Shown: positions 10,639-21,689, counted from the first letter of the stretch. The stretch is DNA of 64,000 nucleotides from Schistosoma mansoni (GCF_000237925.1 NC_031500.1:992001-1056000), one strand, 5' to 3'. Program-made: numbers and translations. Notes: generated from the sequence alone by a model not told the origin.

Positions 10639-10845
10639 GTCCTTTAACATTTTATCCCAAAAATAAGTCAGGTATCATTGGATTGGGATTGTTGTTTATT
10701 TCTAAATTGTTACGTCATATTTTGAATTTGCGCGCACATCCGCATACAATAAAACAAAAGATATAAATGTTCCAAAAAAACGTTTTCTTTAATATTTCAC
10801 TTATTCAACTAATCTCATTTTCATGTTTCAAATTGTCACTTACTT

Positions 10846-11027
10846 ACGCCTAATACTTCCAAAGGAGGATAGGTAGCCGACCAGCATTCTTCAACCCACT
10901 CTGTTCTGGGCCTTCCTTTCTAGTTCTATCCAATTTTTGTTCATTCTTCTCATATCTGTCTCCATTTCTCAGCTTAATGTGTTCTTTTTTCTTCCTCTTC
11001 TCCTTCGGCCTTGAGGATTTAATGTGA
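10846..11027 (-). mobile_element. RTE-like tail fragment (family 1)
   Basis: Reverse complement of the family 1 terminal coding region, ending at CTTACTTACGCC (left), the remnant of its (TAAG)n tail. The right end breaks into a family B SINE fragment. Confidence 0.7.
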
Positions 11028-11195
11028 GGGCTTGCACATCCATGATCCCACCTCGAGAGATTCGAACCCAGTCTTGAGTGTAAACGCTTAACCTCCAGAT
11101 TTTCCAAGTATTCCATGATGGTATAGCTTCAAGTGACTTATCAATTCAACTATTTCATTACTATAACATTCACAAAACCCCTCTCTAATAATTTT
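11028..11195. mobile_element. Hammerhead SINE family B remnant, inverted
   Basis: A minus tRNA-like head fragment (11028-11095, with GAGATTCGAACCCAG) joins a plus tail (11096-11195: CATGATGGTATAGCTTCAAG to AAAACCCCTCTC). The ribozyme is absent. Confidence 0.6.
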
Positions 11196-11354
11196 TTTCA
11201 GTAAACACTTTCTTTTTTTTATAGAAAAACAATGACTATTGAGATATTTTTATGGCAATATCTAGGCTAACGGAAGTGATAGACAGATACTATGAACATA
11301 GTTGTAACCAAATGATATATGCATTTGAAACAAAATAAAAAAAACAACAGCTGA

Positions 11355-11797
11355 TATAAGCAAAGATGAATAGTGGCGAGCAGTGAAATCCATGACGCAC
11401 GTTTCGTCCTATTTGGGACTCGTCAACTGGATGTACCTATATCTCAGAGTTGATGTTCACTCTGGGACTCAAACCCAGTACCTTTCGCTTCAAACGCCAT
11501 CGCGTTACCCACTCACCTACTGAGTCCTGATAGACACTTGCTTGTGAATGGGGTGAAGTTTAAATTCAATTAGTATTGTTTGTTTGAATCTTCCAGCTGA
11601 CGAGCCCCGAATAGGACGAAACGCACGTCAAACTGGATTCCACTGCTAGCCACTATCCATCTTTGCTTACAATGCTTGTGAATTAAGGCTATATCGAGGC
11701 AATACGCACAGTATGCACATATACCAATTAGAGACTGACCAGTTGCAGTCCTTAACATCAATGGGAAGATTCAAACAAACAATACTAAGTGAATTCA
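11355..11797. mobile_element. Hammerhead SINE family A, inverted composite
   Basis: A minus unit (11355-11594) switches to plus at the ribozyme left arm (CCAGCTGACGAG, 11594). The plus ribozyme keeps CTGACGA and GAAA, but carries AAA after the cleavage triplet (GTCAAACTGG, near 11628). The plus upstream region continues to 11797. Confidence 0.8.
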
Positions 11798-12062
11798 AGA
11801 GCACAGCCTTTTTTCATCCAAATATACTAAGGTATGGAATGTTGAGTAATTGATTATCTGTAGATGTGACCAAGTTTGAACTTGGTTTTAAACCAGTAGT
11901 AACGTGATTGCTAGAGCTTATTGTTATTGAAATTGTAATCACTGCACGAAATATCCACCACAAAGCAATAGTAGCTGGTTGTGCCATTCCTAAAATGATT
12001 AATATTGTTGAGTGACAAGTGTAAGGAGTGCAGTGAGTGACGTTGTAAAGAACTCTTCATTC

Positions 12063-12350
12063 AGATGGTGGTTGGAGTTAGTCGACACTAAACCCTGAAC
12101 CTGACATACATGACATTGATCATCACCCAGTGATCAATTCTATATGGAACTCGTCAGCTCAGTGTACCTACATCTCAGAGTTGATCTTCACTCTGAAACT
12201 TCAACTCAATACTGTTCACTTCAAATACCATAACGTTGTTCACTTAGCTACTGAATAACTGATAGTCACACCGTATGTACATATGTCAATACGACAGAGA
12301 GAGAGACCGATCAATGACAATCCTAAACAACAATACGAAGAATCAAATGA
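12063..12350. mobile_element. Mosaic of SINE families C and A
   Basis: 12065-12107 is the family C post-ribozyme region (minus). It is followed by the family C tail phrase ACATTGATCATCACCCAGTGATCAAT (12111-12136), then by the family A ribozyme left half and tRNA-like head (minus, from about 12140). Heavily diverged. Confidence 0.6.
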
Positions 12351-13098
12351 GTCAAAAGTGGGGGGGGTAAATCATTCTTTTTGTTTATTTATTAAATAAT
12401 TAATTTACATTATCCTTTAGATTATCTTAATTCTTAACATTCATTTGATTTATTCATTGCGGTAAGAACCCTTTTTCCCCCATCCATAAATTACCATTAA
12501 GTGTAATTAGTAAGTCTGTTATTCAGTTTTATAGCCTAACTGTTCTAGTTTAAATACAATATTGAGATGAATGATTTATGTGTTGAGCGTTATAATCTAT
12601 ATGATAATCATATATAAGTTTTGAATGCCTGACTAATAATATAGAGTAGAACAGTTTAGTACTTTTGTCTAATTTTTTTTGACTTTTCGGTCTAGTAAAG
12701 TGAAGAACGGTTTTAGGATATCTTAGATGGACTATCAATCATTGTTGTATTCAAATTAGCGGATTTCTAGTAGTTATTGAGGCATAAGAAGAAAAAAAGA
12801 GAGAAAGAACAAAGAATTTACTATATATATTATTGATAAATCGTACCGTTTATGGGTAAATGAGTAGTATAATCGTCTATAAATAATTTTTCTCATTTTC
12901 ATTAATGTAGAAGATAAGTTTGCAAAACGATTTTGATCAATTGTAGTTTAACTGGAAAACACTCTGGATCAAGATACATAGCGAAATAGGCTAAAGGTTG
13001 AAATAACACTCCAGTAAGACTAATCCGTACCATTGAGCCAATCACATTCAAGATAGTAACTAGCCTGGAAGTTTGAGCCAAATCCAAAATGCAATAAC
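12351..13098. other. No gene seen
   Basis: AT-rich. Two 61-62 codon minus ORFs show no domain, splice or neighbour support. Confidence 0.3.
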
Positions 13099-13105
13099 TA
13101 GTAAG

Positions 13106-13300
13106 TTATAATCAGAAGGGGTTTGTGTGGAGATTTCAGTATTTTCATAGTTGAAAGCATGAGTCAATTGAAGCTAGACCATCAAGGAAAACCTGGAAGC
13201 ACTGGACGGCCGTTTCGTCCTATTGTGGGACTCCTCAGCAATGTGCATCCACGATCTCGCCTCACGAGATTCGAACCCAGGACTTACCAGTCTCGCGCCA
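13106..13300 (-). mobile_element. Hammerhead SINE family B, partial
   Basis: Minus copy from the 3' end (TCAGAAGGGG, left) through the ribozyme and B box, truncated in the head. Near-identical TAGTAAGTTA / TAGTAGGTTA sequences flank it (about 13099 and 13302) and may be a diverged target duplication. Confidence 0.8.
13199..13244 (-). ncRNA. Hammerhead ribozyme, family B, intact core
   Basis: On the minus strand: left arm ACATTG, CTGAGGA, stem II GTCC/GGAC, GAAA, palindromic ACGGCCGT as stem III, cleavage triplet GTC, right arm CAGTGC. The outermost stem I pair is mismatched; the rest pairs with one G-U. Confidence 0.7.
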
Positions 13301-14035
13301 GTAGTAGGTTATTTAGGGCTGAGTGAAAATTCTCAATACTTAATTCTTAAAGTGCCTAAAATTGAAAAATCATGTCTGCTATACAACCATGTAGTGAACA
13401 TAATATTGGGTTAAGAATAAATTACATCAAACTTTTCCTCCTGATTCGGAAACTTTCGTTACTCGTTGAGCATACTTGATGTTATTCATGGCATAGTCAA
13501 AGTTCTTTGTGTAGTCTCTCAAGATCGTCAGTTTAGTTTACATTCTCCATTTACCCTATTCTTTAGTAAATAGAAAACCAATGTAGAATGAACCTGACAT
13601 CAAACACTCAATTTACGGTGTTAATATACAGGATAAGGTAGGCAAGTTTTCACCAACGTTGGTTTATTTTAGAGTATTGAGTTTTACGAAAGAATACATG
13701 TGAATTTAAAACATGATCTCCAGTTGACCTCACTTGTATATTCCATATACAAGTGTAGTGCTTGTATATATGGCAGTAGAAAATAACCCTATAAGAATAT
13801 TGACCATCGAAAATTGAATTGGCTTTTCGACTATAGAGAATACAGTGTCATTAATTAAACAACTCTAGGGCTGAAATCTTGATATGTCATACATTTCAGA
13901 GTGAAAGGTTTCATATTCTATAGTCAGTAAAAATATCACTTTAGGTACGAACTCAAGAAATGATTACCATAATATCTTTTATCTTATTAGAGTCTATCAA
14001 AGTTGTACTGTTATAACACGCAATATAAGGTTCTT
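13301..14035. other. No gene seen
   Basis: AT-rich sequence without a supported ORF, repeat or RNA. Confidence 0.3.
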
Positions 14036-14143
14036 ACTTACTTACTTACTTACGCCTGTTACTCCAAGTGGAGTATAGGCCACCGACCAGCATTCTTCAA
14101 CCCACTCTATCCTGAGCCTTCCTTTCTAGTTCTATCCAAATTC
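14036..14143 (-). mobile_element. RTE-like tail fragment (family 1) with (TTAC)n end
   Basis: About 105 bp. (CTTA)n at 14037-14054 is the reverse complement of the (TAAG)n tail, followed by the complement of the LEMENTS shared 3' end (CGCCTGTTACTCC, CCGACCAGCATTCTTCAACCC). Strongly 5'-truncated. Confidence 0.75.
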
Positions 14144-14744
14144 AAGTAAACTCAGAAAGAAAATCACTTTCATATATATTCTCATTAGGAAATAGCATTG
14201 TTAAAAAGAAAAAATTCCTTCAGTTGAAATATAATTATCGAATCTATTTTAACTCTTTCATTGTTAATTGTTTCTTGCATTTTATACTACTTACTAAAAA
14301 TGCTAGTAGTTTGATTTATATTAAAACATTTTTTCCGTCGACAAATTGTTCAAGGTGATATTTCAGGTTCGTAATCCTAATTGTTTATTTATCTATTTCA
14401 ATGTTTTAACCTATTCTTCCACTTGGAATTGTGTTTCATATTTACTTTTTATTCTTGGTTATATATTACACCTTGATGATGTGTTAATCTCAAAGTGTCG
14501 GATCCCCTCTTCCCTTTGAAAGTACTTTTGGTGAGGTCATTGGCGATAGACAATTTACAATTCCATGTTCGAAAACTGAATTCCTAATCTGTACATAATG
14601 TTCAGATAAATTTCACATTTGTACTTGGAACTTGTGGTGGCTTGGTTTTAAGATAATTCCTTAAGCTTCGTTTATCAATCACCCTGATATTTATTATTAT
14701 ATAATATACCTTTGTGGGCCAAGGTAATTTTGCATTGGTTTTCA

Positions 14745-14932
14745 AGAGAACCAGACACCATCCAGACTTTCACGTGACAACCCAAACAGTACAGCTCAAT
14801 CACGTTTAAACAGGAGAGCCAGATACCGCCCTCTGGCTTAACCCGAGCAGTATAGCTCAATCCAGCCCCACAAGAGAACCAGACACTATATGTGCTTCAA
14901 CGCTACAATCTGAACAGTACAGCTCAATCCTG
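14745..14932. repeat. Degenerate tandem repeat, three ~63-bp units
   Basis: The phrases GAGAACCAGACAC and CAGTACAGCTCAATC (with variants) recur about three times at 62-66 bp spacing. On the minus strand they encode a repeated ELYC...C...VSGSL peptide in two adjacent ORFs. Confidence 0.65.
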
Positions 14933-15535
14933 TGGCGAAGCCACACAGGTTCCAAGCACCGTGGTGGACCATTCTCACCATTCAGATACACATTCACATG
15001 ACATGTATAATTATCTAGATCAGTGGTCGCGTAAATCAATTATGCACAGCATGTACAGGCCAAAGTTGACCCATTCCGCTTACACGACAGTCAAATTCAT
15101 TACTGTTAACAATGGAGACATGCCTTACAGTGCCCCAATGGCATTGGCCGTTGCGAACACTGAAAAACAACCATCAGTATGAATGAAATCGGTTAACTAG
15201 CAAACCAACTTTTCACATGAACAGTCAGCAAAGCTTGACAAAGTAATGACGAACCATCCACAATTTCAATGGCGAACCTCCAGTCTTACATAAGGCTTTC
15301 CGCTCTACATGGCTTATACCGCATACAACATATATGTAGGGTAGTAAGCAAAATAGTCCAACCTGAAGTGTTAGGGCATAAAGAACGCTTAAAACCTATT
15401 ATCTGGTGTCGGAATACTAATCTAAGACCACCAAAATCATTTTTATCACATTTGCGAAATTTTTATTCTTCCGACTTTCCAGACCCTGAGTTAGGGGTAG
15501 TATCCTCAATCACCCTGATAACCGTTATTCAATAA
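14892..15535 (+). other. Two adjacent unrecognised ORFs
   Basis: ORFs of 96 codons (14892-15182) and 88 codons (15269-15535) follow the tandem repeat on the plus strand, with a TTCAATAAAT polyadenylation-like signal just after the second. Composition is more coding-like than the flanks. I recognise no domain. They could be remnants of a retroelement coding region; no catalytic motif is visible. Confidence 0.3.
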
Positions 15536-17124
15536 ATCCCACGGTGTATAAATTCAGAAGGCAACACGAAGCACCAATCAAAGTTTGTTATTGGATAGTG
15601 TAGATAACAAAGTTACAGTCATAACAAGCGATTTTTAGCAGAAAGGCTAATTTGTACGAGCAAGCGAATACAGAGGCGGATTCAGCGTCAAATCGAATCG
15701 AATCCAATCGAAGCGAAGAGAAGCAGTTAATGAGATTCAAGCACATACATATATATATTGGAAAGAGAATGACATTGAACAACTAACATTTAAACTAGGG
15801 AGAGAGATACGTGCATAAGATGTCACATATGATCAAGCATACACTCCTATACAGACATGATAGTGATCATAATAATACAAATAAATCAATAAATTGTTCC
15901 TATTCGAATATAAAACTATCGGCGAGACTATCATTTATGAACGACCTTTGAACAAATCTTAAGTGACCTTGAGACAATAAACCAATCAGAAGACAGTGTA
16001 GAATAGAAATATATTATACAAAACCGAAGAATTAAAGTGGATACACTCCTTTTATATGGTCCAGAAACTTGTCAAGTTTAGAAATAGGTTCAAAGATTCT
16101 AAAGTCGTAATGCATAAGGTAGAGGAACTCATCCATATAGCTTCATAATAGTCAGTTTCTGGAGCCATGATAAGGTCGCGAAAACTCCCTCAGCCTCAAC
16201 TACATAGCTTCAGTATTGTTTGTGTGTACTCCGGTTGTATAAGTTTATCATTTTTATTATGGATATGTCCCTACAATACTCATACCACTTAACAGCCGAA
16301 GCTTTAGTAACATCTGCGATTATTGCAGCCAATTTTACTGATACTTTTATTATACAGTTTGCGGCAATTATTATAATATGTCTCAGTCTGGATCGAGAGA
16401 AAAAGATTCCTATTCTAGCAGACTTCTTCCTTCAACTTATATTACATCGAAGGACAACATCATAGTAGTCTACACAAGGTCTACAAGACATTTGATTACC
16501 GCAGTTACAAATAAAGGAACTTCTTAGTAGTCCCATTTATTGTAGCCGCTTAATTGTCAAGTCTTCTCTAAAATCCTTTGTGAACCGATTGTACATGAGC
16601 ATCAGGTACTGAAATTGGCACCATGATCTTGAAATCCCTCAAACGCTTCTGATTGGTTCATCCTTGAATTATAGTTTCGCAGAGAAATTTTAATAGGTTT
16701 TCCCAGTTCTAAACGTATCTTGAGTTGTGGACTTAACATCTCTAGTCAACGATTGCGATTATCTCACGAACTACAATCAAAACGTTTGTATCTTGCAACA
16801 TGATTCAAGACAATAACCAATGACTTTATCAATTGATTCTATGTCTACATCTTAATGACCCACATTTGTTTATGATTTACATGATAGCGAGTTTAGTTAG
16901 ACGCTTGTCAATCATGTGTAAAACACCATTTAACCATTCGAATCGGTATTTGTAAGCTCTAAACATCATCAGTTGATTCACTAGCTTCATTTAGTACCAT
17001 ATGATTAACATTAGTATTGCTTACTTAATGAGATTAAATGATAATTAAGTAATGATTCGAAAGATATCTAGAATCAAATACTTACCATTCACCTTTATCT
17101 TCTTCTACTTTTAAAAATCATATT
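15536..17124. other. No gene seen
   Basis: AT-rich. An 81-codon ORF (16220-16465) begins with a hydrophobic stretch but has no supporting context. The phrase CTGATTGGTTCATCC near 16650 resembles one near 20890, suggesting an old dispersed repeat. Confidence 0.3.
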
Positions 17125-17672
17125 TCATAACTGTTATTTTATTTTTATTTAAACACATAAATATTGGTACAAACGGGCACCAGATAAATATGCGCCACAC
17201 AAATCTCATTTGATTTGTGTGAGGGCTGTTATACTGCCCAGGTGCCCAAACTGAAGCAGGTGGTTTTCTTATGGGGCAACACCCGGAACCTTTGACCTAA
17301 AGGTCTGATCCACAAGACAGTAAAGCATCGTGAAGAGATGCAGTCTCATGGTAGCCAGTCACAAACGATTGATTTATACGCCATTTGTTCCCTCAGGATA
17401 CTGGAGCCAGCCCATGTGCACCATTGGTTTGGAATTGTGGTTTTCCAACTCCCCTAGATGGATTTCTGGTGTCCACCAGCCCGGTAAAGCGCGAGATATT
17501 CGCTTTTCATCCTCTCAATTTCGTAAACAACACCCGTGTTGCGAGAAGTCAGTGAGTAGGAGTTCCCTGTCAGAGGCTATATACGCGTATCCATGTGAGA
17601 GCATTTCGAGAGGGAGAGCGGACTCTCCCCACTCTCGACCGTACCAGTGCATTTGGGGGCTCATAACTGTTA
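17125..17672 (-). mobile_element. R520 repeat, full copy with 12-bp target-site duplication
   Basis: TCATAACTGTTA at 17125-17136 and 17661-17672 flanks the element (17137-17660). The left end is the complemented AAAT-rich tail (TTTTATTTTTATTT), the right end the complemented 5' terminus (ATTTGGGGGC). Confidence 0.85.
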
Positions 17673-18117
17673 AGATACAATGAAATAAAGGGTATTAAGT
17701 ACACAAGCTTTATCACTACGTGTGTACTATCTGTAAGGCAACCAGTAGCAATTAGTCTTAAAGTCATTTTTATCTGGTACCATCTGGTTCATAATAATGA
17801 AAGTTTCAAGGTGCAAAGATTTCTATCTCCATCATTGATGAATTAACTTTGACTCTAACTCTAAAAGGAAAAACTTGTGTTTCTAAAATATATTTCCACT
17901 GAAAACCCTCATTCGACAGTATATTTCATCAGCTTTTTTATCAAATGAAACTATATTATATTATCATAAGTTTTATTCCAGTTCAAAGAACAAAACTTCA
18001 TCAAAATCATCCACTTGAGTTACAAATCTCCTTCATTATCTCATATATCATAAGTGAATTTGACGTTTATGGTAAAAGAGAATAATCACCTAAAAGGTTA
18101 TTTCTTGAAACATAAGA
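17673..18117. other. No gene seen
   Basis: No supported feature. Confidence 0.3.
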
Positions 18118-18417
18118 TGATTTAATAGTTGAATTCATGAGTGGATTAAAGCTAGACCACCATGGAAAACTTGAAAGCACTGAACAGCCGTTTCGTCCAA
18201 GTATAGGACTCCTCAAAAGTGCGCACCCACCATCCCGCACGTGTTCATGCGTGAGTGGATAACACAATGGCGTTTGAAGCGAAAGTTACTGGGTTTGAGT
18301 CTCAGAGTGAACATCAACTCTAAGATGCAGGTACATCCAACTGACGAGTCCCAAATAGGACGAAACGCTCGTCAAACTGGATTCCACTGCTAGTCACTAT
18401 CCATTTTTGCTTATAAC
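18118..18417. mobile_element. Composite of SINE family B (minus) and family A (plus)
   Basis: Family B variant on the minus strand (18118-18250, ribozyme mutated to TTTGAGGA) joins a family A plus copy inside its A box region (GAGTGGATAACACAATGG). The plus ribozyme (18338-18385) belongs to the AAA-insertion subtype (GTCAAACTGG) and has a stem I change. Like the chimera at 1192, it links two families in one locus, here in opposite orientation. Confidence 0.75.
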
Positions 18418-18713
18418 CCTTAGTTATGTTTGGATACTATGTGGTAGAGTTTCGTACCATGATGAAACCGTTTTCTAATGATTGTCTATGATATAAACTA
18501 ACTTAAACTTTAAGAATGAAATTTTGTTTATCTACTACTTTCAGACAAATGAAACTGTTATTATGACATTGTAAACATTTTTTTACATTACTGAACTATG
18601 GAATTGATGTTCGATCCATTTGTACTTTGTCATTTCATTACATAATGTATCAATTCAGTTCGAAACAGATCTATGGTGAACCAGTTGAAAACAATGGTTT
18701 ATTTCAATGTCAC

Positions 18714-19256
18714 CATTTTTAAGCCCTCAAATGCTCTGATACGACTGATATTGAGGACAGTCTACTCTCTTTCTCTCTCTCGAAATTTTCTCACACGACT
18801 ACGCGCATACAGTCACTGACAGGGAAGTTCTACTCACTGGCTTCTTGTAGTAGGGGTGTTGCTTACGAAATTGAAAAAACGAAAAGCGAATAGCCAGAGC
18901 TTTAACCAGGCTCGTGAGTATGTAAGATCCATCTAGGAGAGTTGGAAAACCTTGATTCTAAATAAATGGTGCTCATAGGCTCCAGTATCTTGAAGGAACA
19001 AATGGCGTATGAACAAATTGCTGGTCACCGGGTTCTATGGGATTGCATTTACTAACGTCGCTTCACTGTCTTGTAGATAAGACCTTTAGATCAAAAGCTG
19101 GAGAATTGGATCCTTAATGAAACCACCTGCTTCGGTTTGGGCGTCCAGGCGGTATCCCAGCCTACATACAAATCGAATGACAAAGTGTGGTACATATATA
19201 TTTGGTTCCTGCTTGTACCAAAGTTTCGGTATTCAAATAAATAAATACATTTTTAA
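18714..19256 (+). mobile_element. R520 repeat, older copy with 9-bp target-site duplication
   Basis: CATTTTTAA at 18714-18722 and 19248-19256 flanks 18723-19247. The body is diverged from the other copies. The 3' end is AAATAAATAAATA. Confidence 0.8.
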
Positions 19257-19325
19257 TGACTAAAATTGACTACGTTTTGAATTTCACTATTCGTTTTTTT
19301 ACAAACTTCTCTTAGATTAATCATA

Positions 19326-19535
19326 GTTTTTGAAAGTTGAATTCACGAGTTGATCTAATCTAGACCACCATTAGTAATCTAGCAGCACCGGACGGCCGTT
19401 TCATCCTAGTATGTGACTCCTCAGCAGTGCGTATCCACGATACCGCACGTATGAATCAAACCCACGTCGTCCGTCCTCAAATGCGAACACCTAACCTCTA
19501 GACAACTGAGCCAGCATTCAACAATGTTAATGTAA
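19326..19535 (-). mobile_element. Hammerhead SINE family B variant
   Basis: Minus copy. The ribozyme region (19394-19440) keeps CTGAGGA, GAAA and ACGGCCGT. The stem I right arm is CGGTGC, which still pairs with GCACTG through a G-U pair. Confidence 0.7.
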
Positions 19536-19589
19536 AATGATGTATGTAACATATGTAGTTGCTTGATGATGACATTCAATGTTAAGCAC

Positions 19590-19737
19590 AAATAGCTGAA
19601 TAGCACGAAACCTATGTTGGGGGTCTGCTGTTGACTACTTCCAGCTACCTAGCATTTTAACACAGTGAATGAGATACTAAGTCACTTAGGCTAGTGGCAA
19701 CATTGCAACTTGACTGATACTCAGTGATCAATCACTT
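19590..19737 (+). mobile_element. Hammerhead SINE family C, 3' part
   Basis: Begins within ribozyme stem II (TAGCACGAAACC), continues through TGTTGACTACTTCCAGC and the family C tail to ACTCAGTGATCAATCA. Confidence 0.65.
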
Positions 19738-19794
19738 GTAAAATATAACTTAATAGTTGAATGCTGTAATACTCAATGTAAACTTCATACCTAC

Positions 19795-19965
19795 CAACCT
19801 GGTTAAAGCTCTGGCTATTCGCTTTACGTCCTCTCAGTTTCGTAAGCAATACCCCTACCACAAGAAGGTAGTGAATAGGACTTCTGTGTCAGTGGTTGTA
19901 TGCACATGGTCATATGAGAGTTGACTCTCCTCCCTTTCAGCCGTACCAGGGCATTCAGAAGCAAA
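19795..19965 (-). mobile_element. R520 repeat, 5' portion only
   Basis: Only the first ~170 bp of the element (5' end at the right, near 19963) is present; the (AAAT)n 3' end is missing. That is the reverse of the usual 5' truncation, so it probably arose by later deletion or a non-standard insertion. Confidence 0.7.
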
Positions 19966-19973
19966 ACATTGTA

Positions 19974-20043
19974 ATGTTGGCCGGGAACTGAACCCGGACA
20001 ATCATCGTGACAGGCGAGTATCCTACCATTGAACCACCGACAC
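19974..20043 (-). tRNA. tRNA-like gene, Gly-type body with anticodon GUC
   Basis: Minus strand: 5' acceptor GTGTCGG pairs with 3' CCAACAT at six of seven positions (one G-U). D-arm GGTTCAATGGTAGGAT contains the A box. The T-arm is CCGGG TTCAGTT CCCGG, a perfect 5-bp stem containing the B box. The anticodon loop is CTGTCAC (GUC, Asp), but the rest resembles animal tRNA-Gly(GCC). The anticodon stem (CTCGC / GATGA) pairs poorly, which argues for a pseudogene or a SINE source. It abuts an R520 fragment. Confidence 0.55.
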
Positions 20044-20255
20044 CCAGAGGTATCTAAATAATTCAAAAAAATGTCTTTCCAACTGGTGTCCATTAGTTTT
20101 TCACACATTTCTTAATCCTATTCAATTGAACTGGACTACGTTTCTTTGTTTACTTCTTATACTACGATCATTCATACAAATTAAACTGCTTGTTTACATT
20201 ACAGAAAGATATTTCTCACCTATATTCACTAATATGGGAATTTACACCAAGTGGG

Positions 20256-20318
20256 TTGGAGAATGCTGGTAGGCGGCCTATGCTCTATTGGAAGTAACAA
20301 GCGTAAGTAAGTAAGTAA
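20256..20318 (+). mobile_element. Minimal RTE-like tail insertion (family 1)
   Basis: Only about 60 bp: GGGTTGGAGAATGCTGGTAG, GGCGGCCTATGC, then GCG(TAAG)n. An extremely 5'-truncated copy. Confidence 0.7.
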
Positions 20319-20402
20319 GTACAACGAAAAGAAACATGTCTCATACCCAATTACCCTTGATCACAATAATATAACATGATCAGACATGTTTTGTATTTTA
20401 TT

Positions 20403-20636
20403 AAAGATCTAAGTTGTCACAAGACAAGCCGTCACATGGAATCCTGAAGGCCAAAGGAGAAGAGGAAGACCAAAGAACACATTACGCCGAAAAATAGAGA
20501 CAGACATGAGAAGAATGAACAAAAACTGGATAGAAATAGAAAATAAGGTCCAGGACAGAGTGTGTTGGAGAATGCTGGTCGGCGGCATATGCTTCATTGG
20601 GAGTAACAGGCGTAAGTAAGTAAGTAAAGATCTAAG
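20403..20636 (+). mobile_element. RTE-like tail insertion (family 1) with 11-bp target-site duplication
   Basis: AAAGATCTAAG at 20403-20413 and 20626-20636 flanks a 212-bp insert. It carries the last part of the coding region (basic RPKNTL-type block, then QDRV-type tail) and ends GGCG(TAAG)n. This proves the (TAAG)n run is the true 3' end of family 1. Confidence 0.85.
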
Positions 20637-21183
20637 CGAGATTATAATTGATGGACGATTTTTGAATGACGTTACAATGACCTTGAGAATGCCCACCTAT
20701 TAACCAGGACCAAATGAGGGTTATAAACCAATGTGAGGAATTAGAATTATGATTTACCAGTAATGGTTAAGATTAGGGTTTAGATTTGGGGTTTTCATTA
20801 TAAACTGACATCAGTTAAAATGTCAAGACGCTATTTAGCCAAATAGATGAATGAATTTCCCGCCATATTCCAAGATCTACTATCCTAAATCTGATTGGTT
20901 CGTCTATAATTTATAGTCACTATGTTGTGAAATGTAAGCTGTTCACTTTTTTACTTACTGAATTATTCAGTTAGTTAGTCAAATGTAACGTAGAACCTGG
21001 CACATGTGTACATCATTTCAAGCTGCTATATTCCATAACTACAGAAAGATGAAATCAACAGGGCAAATCCCATAGTGATATAAGTAGTAACAGTGTAGTG
21101 AATGAGAACACAGGTGGGGACAATCGAATGTATTTGAACATAAAAATACAGAACTTCGTAGTAAAATCTGAGAACCACACGGT
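20637..21183. other. No gene seen
   Basis: AT-rich. Shares short phrases with 15920-16700; possibly an old dispersed repeat. Confidence 0.3.
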
Positions 21184-21480
21184 AAATACTTTATTTTCAT
21201 AGTTGAAAGCAATGCACATCCACGACCTCGCCTCGTGAGATGCCTGCCGGCTGAGTGGTCTATCGGTTAAGTGATCTGGCGCGAGACTGGTAAGTCCTGG
21301 GTTCGAATCTCACGAGGCGAGATCGTGGATGCGCATTGCTGAGGAGTCCCATAATAGGACGAAACGGCCATCCAGTGCTTCCAGGTTTTCCCTGGTGGTG
21401 GTCTAGCTTCAATTGACTCATGCTTTCAACTATGAAAATACTAAATCTCTACAAAAACCCCTTCTGAAAATACTTTATTT
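21184..21480. mobile_element. Hammerhead SINE family B, inverted composite with 13-bp target-site duplication
   Basis: AAATACTTTATTT at 21184-21196 and 21468-21480 bounds the insertion, which lies at the edge of another dispersed repeat. The minus part (21197-21241) has an internal gap, jumping from the 3' tail to the head side. The plus part (about 21242-21467) has the A box side (GAGTGGTCTATCGGTTAAG), B box (GGGTTCGAATCTCACG), an intact ribozyme and 3' end CCCCTTCTG. Confidence 0.9.
21333..21378 (+). ncRNA. Hammerhead ribozyme, family B, intact core
   Basis: Left arm GCATTG, CTGAGGA, stem II GTCC/GGAC, GAAA, stem III ACGGCCAT, cleavage triplet ATC (allowed NUH), right arm CAGTGC. Stem I pairs throughout with one G-U. 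Confidence 0.75.
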
Positions 21481-21665
21481 ACAAAATATCAATCAGTCGT
21501 CTCAGACTTCGTTGTTCCTTCGTTTCCACACCAATCAACCTCTATTATCATTCTCTCTTCTTCGATCTTCTGAACCTTCCATTGCCAGGTATTTCATTTT
21601 CGATTGATGATACATACTACTTATATCTATCGATATCAGTAGCACACACCACAACAGTATTAATG
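21478..21665 (+). repeat. Dispersed repeat (copy of 9885-10085)
   Basis: Shares TTTCCACACCAAT, ACTACTTATATC and GATATCAGTAGCACACAC with the copies at 9885 and 32027. Confidence 0.6.
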
Positions 21666-21689
21666 ACAATAAAGAATATTTGACATTTG

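Noticed and set aside
16220-16465. 81-codon ORF with hydrophobic start as a small membrane protein
   Set aside because: No neighbour, splice or composition support in AT-rich DNA.
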